From Mesotaenium endlicherianum (Eukaryota; Streptophyta; Zygnematophyceae; Zygnematales; Mesotaeniaceae): DNA of 38,509 nucleotides. Location of the stretch: assembly GCA_009602735.1 (NCBI GenBank), contig WELA01010114.1, positions 557,572-596,080 on the forward strand, read 5' to 3'. The notes under the pieces are model-generated. The model saw nothing but the letters and a program-made list of their open reading frames with translations, had not been told where the DNA came from and made no database searches. Made by a program: the position numbers and the translations under genes. Shown here piece by piece: positions 29,901 to 38,509 of this stretch (the stretch's first letter is position 1; each line of letters starts with the position of its first letter).

Positions 29901-32900
29901 GTCGGGCTATCGGGCTGGAGAGCGGACGCCAGCCAGCTGGACGGCCAAGATGGTGGAGTGGTTCCTCACACCAGCTGCGCCGAGAACACGAGGATTGAAT
30001 CCTGTCCCTTGATGCCGCGGACACAATTGATTGGATTCAACGTCGATCAAATTTTGCCCGTCAATGCCCCGCAGGCGGACAGTAGACCTGTCCGTTGATG
30101 CCAGGGAGACGTCAATTGAATCCTGGATGATGCCAAGGGGGGGTGGGGGGGGGGCCACCTAGCTGCGCTCGGAGTACATATAGATGAGAGTCTTCTCCTG
30201 CACATAAGCCCTCGTGCATGTGACTATAGAGAGTAGAGAGTAATTTATGATGCATAGTTGGATTGCAAGGATGTGGTACCTGCACTGAAGAGCCAGCCAA
30301 GAGACACTGTGACTTGCTATCAAGCGAAAGGTCTGAACGTACACTTAGGTTACACAGAAGACACAGATTCAGGACAAATGGCAAGGGTACGAGCAAGGGA
30401 TGGATGATCTTCATAGCATTTGTTCTCGCAGCCGAAAACAAACTATTACCAGCAAATGCACATTTGGGGAGCTCATACATGCACAAACAGAAGGAGTCAA
30501 GCTTTCGTACAAAGGATAGGCAAGTGTAGGAGACATGGCAACAGAATTTAGAGGCATAGGCAGAGCAAAAGAATGTACTCTATAGGAGCGACATCGATCA
30601 CTGCTGAATTCAGACAGACAAATGTACTTTCTTGACTGAGACTACGACCGTAGCGGAAACACGCAGTCAATTGAGATGAATACTGCTATTGATGGCCGAC
30701 TCGATCATGCGCCACGAACAATTAGTCTCGCATAGGCGGCTGCATGCGTGTGCATAAATATAAACCAAAGCTGCACGGAGAGAGCTGGGATTAAAAAACT
30801 TACGTCATGGAAATGTAATCCCTAGCTCACCCCTGCTTCTTCAGAGCCCAGAAATTTATATTTCATTTCACATGCAGGCATCCTCTTATACGCTGCAAGC
30901 ATCAGAATTAATCACGCAGTGACCATGTATCAGACAAAACATGAACACCCGGGGCTCCCATGTTACCTGAGTTGGGAGCTGTTCACACTCCAAGTCACTA
31001 AAAGCCGGCGTCACATGCTCCCCTCAGGTCGCCGATTCGCCGGGCTATATTGTTCGACCAGCGTCAACTGAGCAGACTGGAGCAGATTGGAGCAGGCAGG
31101 AGCAGGCAGGAGCAGAAGTGGCAGTGAGTGCTGCTTGCAGCTGCTCGCTGCTGCTCAACCTGGCTGCGAGATTGCTTGAAATTGGGCAAATTACCTAAGT
31201 AGCACTCCAACTTTCGTTTATGCTAGAAATAGCACTCCCAAGTTTCGTTATTACAAAACTAGCACTCACGCATGTAAGGCGAGTCCACGTAGGTTTTACA
31301 CGATCAATTGACGTGCCACACGAATTCGCACGCGACCCTACCTGACACACCACTTCTCTCTTTCGCTTCCAAAATAGGCAAATTACCAAAGTAGCACTCC
31401 ACCTTTCGTTTATTTCAAAATCTAGCACTCCAAGTTTTGTTATTTCAAAACTAGCACTCGCGCATGTTAGGTCAGGCCACGTAGGCCTTACTTAATCAAA
31501 TGACGTGCCACACGAATTCGCACGCGACCCTGACACACCATTTCTCTCTTTCGTTTCCAAAATCTTCCACCACCACTTTTGTAACTGACCCACCTTCGCG
31601 ATCCAAACTGCCCAAGGACGCCAAATTTCGGGTGGACACATTGTCGCTACCTTCATATTACTCACCAAAACTTTTCGAAGGCATTGACCGCTTTGCCGCG
31701 CCTCCAAATCGAAGACGACTTTTCGAACTCCATAGTTGGGTCTAAACCTCGGCGGGTCAACTATAGGTACTTCTTATGGTGGTTAAATATAGGTAAAACG
31801 TGGCGGTTAAATGTAGGACGTGAGGAATGGTCCCAGGAGCAACATGCTTACAAATAGGAAAGGATAGCCACAGGCAACCTCAATGGCAATGTGCCATAGT
31901 AACTAACCACTTGACTCAGCCGCTACAAGTAGCTACTTGTGATTACGTTCCTACCTGAAATAGCAGAGAATGCGATGAATATAGTCTCTCAAGAAAATAT
32001 AGGGTTAGAAAATAAAGGCGCAAGAAATAGGTCACGAAAATACCTGTGGTCCAATTTTTGGGCGTCCTTAGGTAGTTTGGTTCGTGAAATTGGGCAGCTG
32101 GAGAAGCGGTGGTGGTCGATTTTGGAAGGGAAAGAGAGAAGTGGTGTGTCAGGTTGGGTCGCGTGCGAATTCGTGTGGCACGTCAATTTATCGTGTAAAA
32201 CCTACGTGGACTCGCCTTACATGCGCGAGTGCTAGTTTTGTAATAACGAAACTTGGGAGTGCTATTTGTAGAATAAACGAAAGTTGGAGTGCTACTTTGG
32301 TAATTTGCCCTTGCACGAACGATCCTAAAGGTGCGCTGGTCATGCGAGGGCTGAAGCCTGAGGCACCTCGAAAGATTCCAAAATGCATCTCTAGTGGTTA
32401 GTTTCGAATTTTATTACTTGAACAATGACAATTTTACAAGCAGACGTCGCTGGACATCAAGTCTCGTTGACGAGCGTTGTCTGGCAGGAGTGGTCAAGAT
32501 TCATCGGCCGTTCTCAGCAGACTGGACCGGACAGCTTGAGGCAGTGTGAGGTAGGCGTGAGGGCTAGTGAGGGCGGCCAAGCCTATCATCATGCACGCAC
32601 CTGGCTTCAGAGGCGTATTGGAGCGACCAGCAACAATTGAGCAAATCCTTTTCCACAGCATATACACCAAGCATTGCCCCAAGCGTGCCCCAGCAATTTT
32701 TATCGTTATATCTATGTACTTCCCACAAATATTAGCCAGTTCGAACTATTATAGGCATAGTAGGCAAATTAAGGAAAATATTGAAAGCAAAAACATACTT
32801 CTTGATTGGTACCATATTTACCATGCCCGTTACGGACAATTCTGACAGTGAGGGTGGTTGACGGTATTAAAATCTACCAGCTGCTTCCAGCTGTACCTGA

Positions 32901-33801
32901 TGAGAAATTCGTCACGCTTTACCACCCTTCACCCGCTTCACGAATCAATTGTCTGCAGCAGTCTGCAGGGGCCGGTCCAGCTGGAAGGTAGTAGCGGGAT
33001 TGACTAAATGTAGACACTTGGCACGTGCAAAAGCTATCCAGCACAGAGATGATCTGCGATGAGACTCAGAGCAAGAAATTCCGAAGCAGCAAGCAAGCCA
33101 GGGCTTGCTCTGGCACATTGTTGCCAGCTCTGGCTTAAGGCTCGGATCTTGATCAATTCCCCGACCAACCTGAGCAAGCCAAAGCTCTACAAGAACTCTC
33201 TACTGGAAACGAACCAATCACTAAATGCTCACTCACCTGTCTGTTGGCTTCATATTGTTCGTAAGCGATTCTCTCCAATATAAGTGAACGCCCATATCTC
33301 CAAGACATCGCTTGTCCAAGTTGCAGCTAGCTCGTTCTTCAATCTGCGCGTCTCTTTAAAAAAAGGTAGGGGTAATTTCCTTCTCTGCTTCACGTAACAG
33401 TATTACATCCGAGCGTGTGTTAGATTTTGAACATAAGATTTAATGTTCATATTTTCCCATAGAAAAATTACAGCATTTTTTGCATGACAAAATCTTGCTT
33501 TGTTTTCGTATATCGTTGGCTTTTGAGGACGAAAATAGCAGGATATATTGGCTACCACAATGTCTGACTCTTGGGAGGACCCAATGTATCCGAATTTGCA
33601 GTTTAGTGTTGCCGAAATTGACATGCTTTGCTGATGTTTTTACATGCCGGCCAGACATGACATTTAGCAATAGTCCTTGTGCTATCCTGCACTTGCAGGC
33701 TTATTGAAGACTTACACATAGTTCTGAAGCTGCAATGTGTTTTATATGAGGTCTATCTGCATCTGCTAATTTGTTGCCATCTTCTGGGATGCAGCTTGAC
33801 C
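29901..33801. other. Divergent intergenic region with transposon remnant
   Basis: Between the starts of the YAE1 (minus) and LysM (plus) genes. It holds a 1.1-kb inverted-repeat element (31184-32311), a short (GGAGCAGRNT)n-like tandem at about 31072-31116, and near 29990-30130 recurring TTGATGCC / ATTGAATCCTG blocks. No gene was recognised. CAG at 33790-33792, just before the LysM ATG, may be an acceptor of an upstream non-coding exon. Confidence 0.45.
31184..32311. mobile_element. Non-autonomous DNA transposon-like element with long terminal inverted repeats
   Basis: The left end starts GGGCAAATTACC and the right end finishes GGTAATTTGCCC. Inverted similarity extends about 250 bases inward, including GTAGCACTCCAAC and ACGTGCCACACGAATTCG. 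The left end is present twice in tandem: copy A 31184-31374 and copy B from about 31376. Copy A is closest to the right arm over its first 190 bases, while copy B extends further inward with inverted similarity to about 32045. There is no transposase frame. The immediate flanks share only TT, so a target-site duplication is unclear. Confidence 0.75.
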
Positions 33802-35930
33802 ATGTCTTCTACTCCACCTGCTGCGCCCCCTGCAAAGAAAGACGCCCCAAATGGCAACTCCGAGGGCAAGAAGGACGGTGTAAATGGCGAGCAGCTTGCT
33901 AAGGTATTTGGTGTCGTGTTGGCGGCCGGCATTGGTATCAGCTGGCTTCAATCGAGAAGCGGCCAGAAGAAGACAAACGAAGTTTACAACAGGAGCCGCG
34001 ACACTGGCCGTGAGGTATGTCCAGCCTCTTTCGGAGCTACTTTAACTGGCATATGTAGGCATTGCATAAAGTGTGTGCTGCAGTAGCACATGAGTCTGGT
34101 ACCAGTTTGCTAACAGTCTCAAGACCACTTAATAATGAAGGGCATGTATGTGATGTTGAGCTTTCGATGAGTCAGCTTTTTTTTTGCACTCTTTGAGTTT
34201 GGAAAGTTCGGTGAATTTAGACCTAACGTGAGTCCTTGCATGTTTCTATTGTACTGATCCATGCATCCTGTGTAGAAGGTAAGCTGTTGGTGTGCTGGGC
34301 TTAATGTTCTAGAAATGCTACCATGCACATGTTATTGCTTGTTATGCTCGTGGACTGGAGTTGGCTCAAGACTGCAGAATAGGCACATTATTAGGTTGCA
34401 GTACAGTTCAAAAGGCAGTCACTCTTGGCTCATACATCTGTTGCCTACTGTAAAAAAGGTCCTGCTGTTGCTGACTGCATCTCAGGACTTTTTACATGGC
34501 TTGTGTTAATAATCCAAGTACATTACTGATCTGCAGACTTTATGTACATAAAATTATGTAATGCGTGAGCCAGAAACTACTATTCTGTTTTTGTCCTCGC
34601 CAGCTTGGGTAAGTAATTTTGAACTCGAGCTCAATGTTGTGATTGTTTGGGGTGGCAATGTGGCAGGTGGAGGGGAGGTTCCGGGGGGCTCGCAATGAAG
34701 CCAAGGATTTTGGTGAGGACTTAAAGGCACGTGGGGAGGAGGCAAAGAATGGTCTCTTCAACCGTGGGAAGGGCTTGGCAAAGAACATTGACCACAAGGC
34801 CCACCAGGCTGGCGACTCTGTCAAGAAGGCTCTGCGCACCCACACTGTGCAGCGTGGGGACACTCTGTACGGCCTTGCTCGCAGATACCGGGTATGCAAG
34901 CTTCCTCCCTCGTAGGCTTGCACTTGCATGTTACCTAATTGGTTGCATGCCTGTGCCCATTTGGTTGTGGGTGATTTTTTGGGCTGTGTTGAATGGTGCG
35001 AGGATAGTACCAATAATGTGGATTGTCACTGTTTGAGTTGCCCCACCTCTTTTGGGAAGGTGGTATTGCTATTTGTCTTGTGATACTTTCATGGAGGGGA
35101 TTTTCTACTTTGTCAGCTTAAGAAGGTTAGTAAGTGGGGAGGCCTTGGCGACGTTTAGGTGGACAGTAAATGTGAGGTCAAACACGGGGGCCTTATGAGG
35201 GGATGCTTAGCAACAATCAATACCTGTTCCTCTTGTTCAGAGGGTATGATTACTCTTTTGTGAAATGTTTTGATCATATGCACCTTAATATTTCTATGAG
35301 ATATGAAGGGATGGGACAGAGCGACAAAGATATCTGCATTTGTGTGAAAACAGGGGATTGTGACTGCAAAGGTTGTTGGTGTGCCGGGTTTGTCCTGCAA
35401 GAGTTTGTGATGTATTTTATGCAGAAGAGAGTGATAGCAAGAGAATTTGACGAGAGACTAATGCAGGTGCTCAGCATACACTAGGTTTTGAGGGAATGTC
35501 ATACTCGGGGGTGCATAAGGGAGTTGGCTAAGCAGTAACTGCTACTGATATTACTTAAAAGCTGGAATGTTTGAAACAACAGCTAATGGTGCAAGGACAC
35601 AAGTGTTCGTGGCACTGTTTTGGGATGGCATCTCTGTGTGAGCCTATGTGTCCGTGCTTGTTTTTTCTTTTCTAGTGGTCTCACTGCATGGTTGAGCTAA
35701 ACTGCTTGTTGTGGCTTTTTTTTTTTTTTGGTAAGCTATGGGGTCTGTGTTCTCCATTGGTTGTAAGCTAATTTTGTAAAGTGGGCATGATGTGTCTTAA
35801 CCATTTGCCGGTTTTCTGTGCTGACAAATAGGTGCCTGTGGACTCCCTGAGGAGAAGGAACGGACTTTCAGGAGATTTCATTGAGACTGGACAAACTATT
35901 TCTATTCCCGGCCTTGACGGCAGCGAGTAA
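33802..35930 (+). CDS. Single-pass membrane LysM-domain protein
   Basis: Three exons, 33802-34014, 34667-34891 and 35832-35930, all in phase 0, with donors GTATGT and GTATGC and acceptors GGCAG and AATAG, give a 178-residue protein. Residues 1-32 are Pro/Ala/Lys-rich and polar. A hydrophobic segment follows (LAKVFGVVLAAGIGISWL), then a basic-acidic helical region (EAKDFGEDLKARGEEAKNG) likely amphipathic or coiled. One LysM domain ends the protein: HTVQRGDTLYGLARRYR, then VDSLRRRNGLSGDFIETGQ and ISIPG. LysM folds bind N-acetylglucosamine polymers in many proteins, but small plant-type LysM proteins also occur inside cells. No signal peptide is evident, so the domain may face cytosol or an organelle; ligand and location are unknown. 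The ATG is preceded by an acceptor-like GGGATGCAG, suggesting a 5' non-coding exon. Confidence 0.87.
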
Positions 35931-37048
35931 AGTTCAGGTTCTGGAAATAACAGCTAGGGACCTGAGGTGCACGGGACAATGACCCTCCAACAATGCCATA
36001 AATGTGTGTTTTGGAGCTGATGCTTAAGTGGATGATAGTTGTTGGAGGAATTGCTGGCTAGGAAAGGGGCAGCTTCATGCTCTTGCAGCAGCATGTTTCA
36101 GAAAGGTCCATCTATTGTCAAATATTTAAGTGGATGGGAGTGCTTTCTTTAGTGTGTGTATAGTTAGTTGTGCGGGTACAGCTGGAATGTGTTTAGCAAG
36201 TGTAATTACGTCTTACACCCCAAGGCAAATAGATGAAGTATCCAATTCCCTATCTTAGGATTAAGAACCTTTGTTTTCTAGGTCAAACCTCATTCAAGTA
36301 TAGTTGTACGATAAGATGCTTGCTTGATTTCTTGTGTAAAGCAAATATAACCCAGGTCAATCATTTGTATGTCTGATTCTATCGCACAAATAGAGAAAGC
36401 AAGTAGTGCACGATGTACATATAGATCACCTTTACTGGCATTGATAACCAAGTACTCCGCTGAACCAATCTGCAGAATGACTTTAATGCACTCACAGTAC
36501 ATAGCAGCACCTGATAGTACATTGTCCTGGCCAACCTCTACCATTTCAATATCCTGCATATGGCAATGCACATAGCACCTAACTACCCACTTTTGCACAA
36601 AGTGTGGCCCCTGCTTTCACATGAGGTGGTGGGCACCTGCTCGTGGATGATAATCATCCGTAATCCTGTGTGAATCTTTGTGTCGTCAGACGAAAGTACA
36701 ATGTCCATTTTAGCAAGCACTAGCATGGGTTGTCAAAGGGCACGGGTAAGAAGTGGTTGAAGAAAGAGTGAATGTTGATCTTTGGCAAGTAAGCATTACA
36801 CAATGCAGTCAACATGTCACCTGCACCGAAGGTCTAAGGGTCTTCCATCTAAAAGTCTGCAAACATGATATGGTTGTTCTATAGGAAATGCAAACCTTCT
36901 GTAATATAATCAACATGAACCTAAATAATGTCAGCATGATAACTCAAAACACGATGTCATCATTGCCTTTCTTGTCTCCACTTCTTCAAATGCTAGCATG
37001 AAGAAGCACAAAGCCAACTAGTCAACCAGCCCGGCGCACAGGAAGGGG
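35931..37048. other. Convergent intergenic region
   Basis: Holds the 3' untranslated regions of the LysM and CAP genes. TGTAA, a green-algal polyadenylation-type signal, occurs at 36199-36203, about 270 bases after the LysM stop. A minus-strand open frame of about 100 codons at 36290-36598 matches no family I know and has no start or splice support. Confidence 0.4.
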
Positions 37049-37551
37049 TCACCAAGGCTTGGGTGGTGCTTGGCTATCCTCTCTTGCTGATGTTGCAGCA
37101 GGTGGGAAGTAATTGCACACAAAAAACTGGGCCACCCCCTTGAAATCCCCATGGTAGGGACAGAACACCTGCACAGTGCAGATTCAGAATGAGTTCATAT
37201 GGAAACCAGAGAGGAATACGATTGCTAGCTCTTGATGTCGATCGGACAGGTCAGCCTGCTAATAGTGCCACTTGTCAGACCTCCGGGCATTCAAGACCTG
37301 GCACTTACCATACCACGTGGCAATCTGAAAGATTTCACCGGCAAGATGCACTGCTGTTTCTTTGCCGACCTGACAATGGTGCTCTCACTGACCTCAGCTC
37401 GTGGATTGTACTCACCTCATTGCCTTGCAAGCTGATGTCTGGGCAATGTCACGACGAGGCAACGCACCTATCAGCTAACAAGCTTGTCTACTGTAAAAAT
37501 TCTGTAGAGAGAGGGAGCAAGAGAATGAGAGTGTGTGTGCGTGTGTGTGTA

Positions 37552-37610
<59 letters not shown>

Positions 37611-38020
37611 CTCGGCGCACAAAGGGAGGGAGAGCGCATGCGCATGAGCACAAGCATGCCCATGTGCGAGCACCCACCTCTGCGCACCCAAGACGCTGTG
37701 TCTGCTTCCACACCACTTGCAAAAAAGCTTCGCAGTCCTCCCCCTCGGCGCACTTGTTTGTGTCGTAGTCATAAGATGTTCCCTGCAATCCAAACCCATG
37801 CCCGCACGCACGCAGAGACGCAAACGCCCATGCACGCGCGCGCGCGCACACACACACACACACACACGCGCGCGCGCGCACGCGCGGGCACAAACACACG
37901 CACAGACCACACGCGTAAGCCCAAGAGAAGTTGAGGATGGAACGCAGAGCGAGCGCCCTGCACCGCCATCCACATCGACGTGCTACTGCCAATGACCAGC
38001 AACGAGGAAGAGCCTCGAAG
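37049..38020 (-). CDS. CAP superfamily (PR-1/SCP-like) protein, C-terminal part
   Basis: Two firm exons join in phase 0. 37782-37678 encodes SYDYDTNKCAEGEDC and AFLQVVWKQTQRLGCAE. 37168-37049 encodes VFCPYHGDF, then FFVCNYFPPA, and ends at TGA 37051-37049. These match the CAP signatures YDY.TN.C, H[YF]TQVVW...LGC and VCNY.PPG. A candidate earlier exon, 38020-37964, would encode LRGSSSLLVIGSSTSMWMA, resembling the stretch before YDY, but the frame is not certain. The N-terminal CAP region (HN..R, YGEN) was not found and may lie in 38021-38509 or beyond. CAP proteins are mostly secreted, sterol- or lipid-binding or defence proteins. Two departures from the family: the conserved His of H[YF]TQVVW is Ala here, and the GN of PPGN is lost. 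The intron 37677-37169 carries a long GT/GA microsatellite. Confidence 0.78.
37531..37607. repeat. (GT)n(GA)n compound microsatellite
   Basis: About 37 bases of mostly GT followed by 40 bases of GA. On the minus strand this is CT/AC, part of the pyrimidine-rich intron of the CAP gene. Confidence 0.95.
37834..37880. repeat. (CG)n-(CA)n-(CG)n compound microsatellite
   Basis: Same symmetrical architecture as 9782-9852, here beside CAP exon 37782-37678 on its upstream side in transcript order. Confidence 0.95.
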
Positions 38021-38509
38021 CTGCACAGAGGCTGTGATATACGCCCGTAAGGCCGACAGCTGGCGTGCAAGTGGCGTGTATGTGGCATACAGCCCAAGCA
38101 CAGCTGGATCATCACTTCCCCACACAATCAAACCTTGCCCTAGCCCTAGCCCTAGCCCTAGTTTAAGCCCCAGCCCTAGGCCCAACCTTATAGACAACTC
38201 TCCTACCCCTAAAATGAAAGCAGCAGCAGCAGCAGGAGCAGCGGTAGGAGCTGCAGAAGCAGCAGAAGCAGCAGCAGCCTTGGTGAGCCTTCCTCGGAAG
38301 GACATCTGCAAGGCAAGGAGAGGTTGCACAGGTGAATGGTGAACAACGCCACAATAATGAGACATTTGAACGATGAAAGCCCTCCTTCAGCCATCTGCAA
38401 ACGCCACTGCCCCATTACCAGCTGGGCAGCGGCAGTGCCAGCCGGCAGCAGCACGGGAAAGGGCAAAGGACGCACTAATTCCCACACCTACACTCTCGAT
38501 GGCTCCCCC
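38021..38509. other. Probable 5' part of the CAP gene, unresolved
   Basis: A minus-strand frame from ATG at about 38397 begins MAEGGLSSFKCLIIVALF, which resembles a signal peptide and would suit a secreted CAP protein. A second minus frame is Ala-rich because of (CTG)n codons at 38220-38280. A telomere-like CCCTAG run lies at 38138-38161. I could not connect these to the downstream CAP exons with matching phase. Confidence 0.3.
38138..38161. repeat. (CCCTAG)4 interstitial telomere-like repeat
   Basis: Four exact CCCTAG hexamers, with degenerate copies following (AGCCCCAGCCCTAGG). Differs from the plant telomere unit CCCTAAA. Confidence 0.9.

Noticed and set aside
36290..36598. 102-codon minus frame in the LysM/CAP convergent region
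   Set aside because: No ATG start (GTG only), no splice support, no recognisable motif, in probable 3' untranslated sequence.
37471..38127. 218-codon minus frame containing the CAP signature
   Set aside because: Only 37782-37678 is coding. The rest reads through intron microsatellites (Ser-Leu and Thr-His runs).
1..38509. tRNA, rRNA, CRISPR arrays, bacterial promoters or operons
   Set aside because: None seen. No convincing tRNA A/B boxes or cloverleaf were found by eye, and the gene architecture is that of a eukaryotic nuclear genome.

Overview
This is a nuclear genomic window from a eukaryote, most likely of the green lineage. Genes are split into short exons (about 35 to 270 nt) by GT-AG introns full of CA/CG microsatellites and degenerate hexamer arrays. 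There are no operons, Shine-Dalgarno sites or CRISPR. The lineage is inferred from proteins: an Asterix homologue whose middle (LANMRNAETDLKQI) reads like plant versions, a C-terminal EAR-type motif (LDLSLRL), a methionine S-methyltransferase-like fragment and a PR-1-like CAP protein. A streptophyte or other green alga fits; I cannot name the species. Most genes are not visible as single long ORFs. They were found by translating short exons and checking splice sites, intron phase and family motifs by eye.

Layout: (1) 2357-4864, minus, a two-exon Gln/Ala/Ser-rich probable nuclear protein ending in an EAR-like motif. (2) 4865-8025, no gene recognised. (3) 8026-22591, minus, one very large gene of about 22 short exons that join in phase into a SKP1-like domain, an F-box and about ten leucine-rich repeats. 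An 847-base assembly gap (12816-13662) lies inside it, and one intron carries an antisense methionine S-methyltransferase-like fragment. (4) 23248-24676, plus, a complete three-exon Asterix (PAT complex) gene, divergent from the fusion gene. (5) 24677-26893, intergenic, with a 351-bp TA-flanked MITE-like element and a GTAC-rich tract. (6) 26894-29900, minus, a three-exon YAE1 homologue with a long low-complexity tail. (7) 29901-33801, intergenic, with a 1.1-kb terminal-inverted-repeat element. (8) 33802-35930, plus, a three-exon membrane-anchored LysM protein. (9) 35931-37048, convergent intergenic. (10) 37049 to about 38020, minus, the C-terminal exons of a CAP/PR-1-like protein, incomplete at its 5' end.

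The main discovery candidate is the fusion gene. A SKP1 adaptor fold, an F-box and an LRR substrate-recognition array, normally separate subunits of an SCF ubiquitin ligase, appear as one polypeptide. The neighbouring genes are housekeeping or structural functions (ER membrane-protein insertion, cytosolic Fe-S maturation adaptor, LysM, secreted CAP) with no obvious shared pathway.
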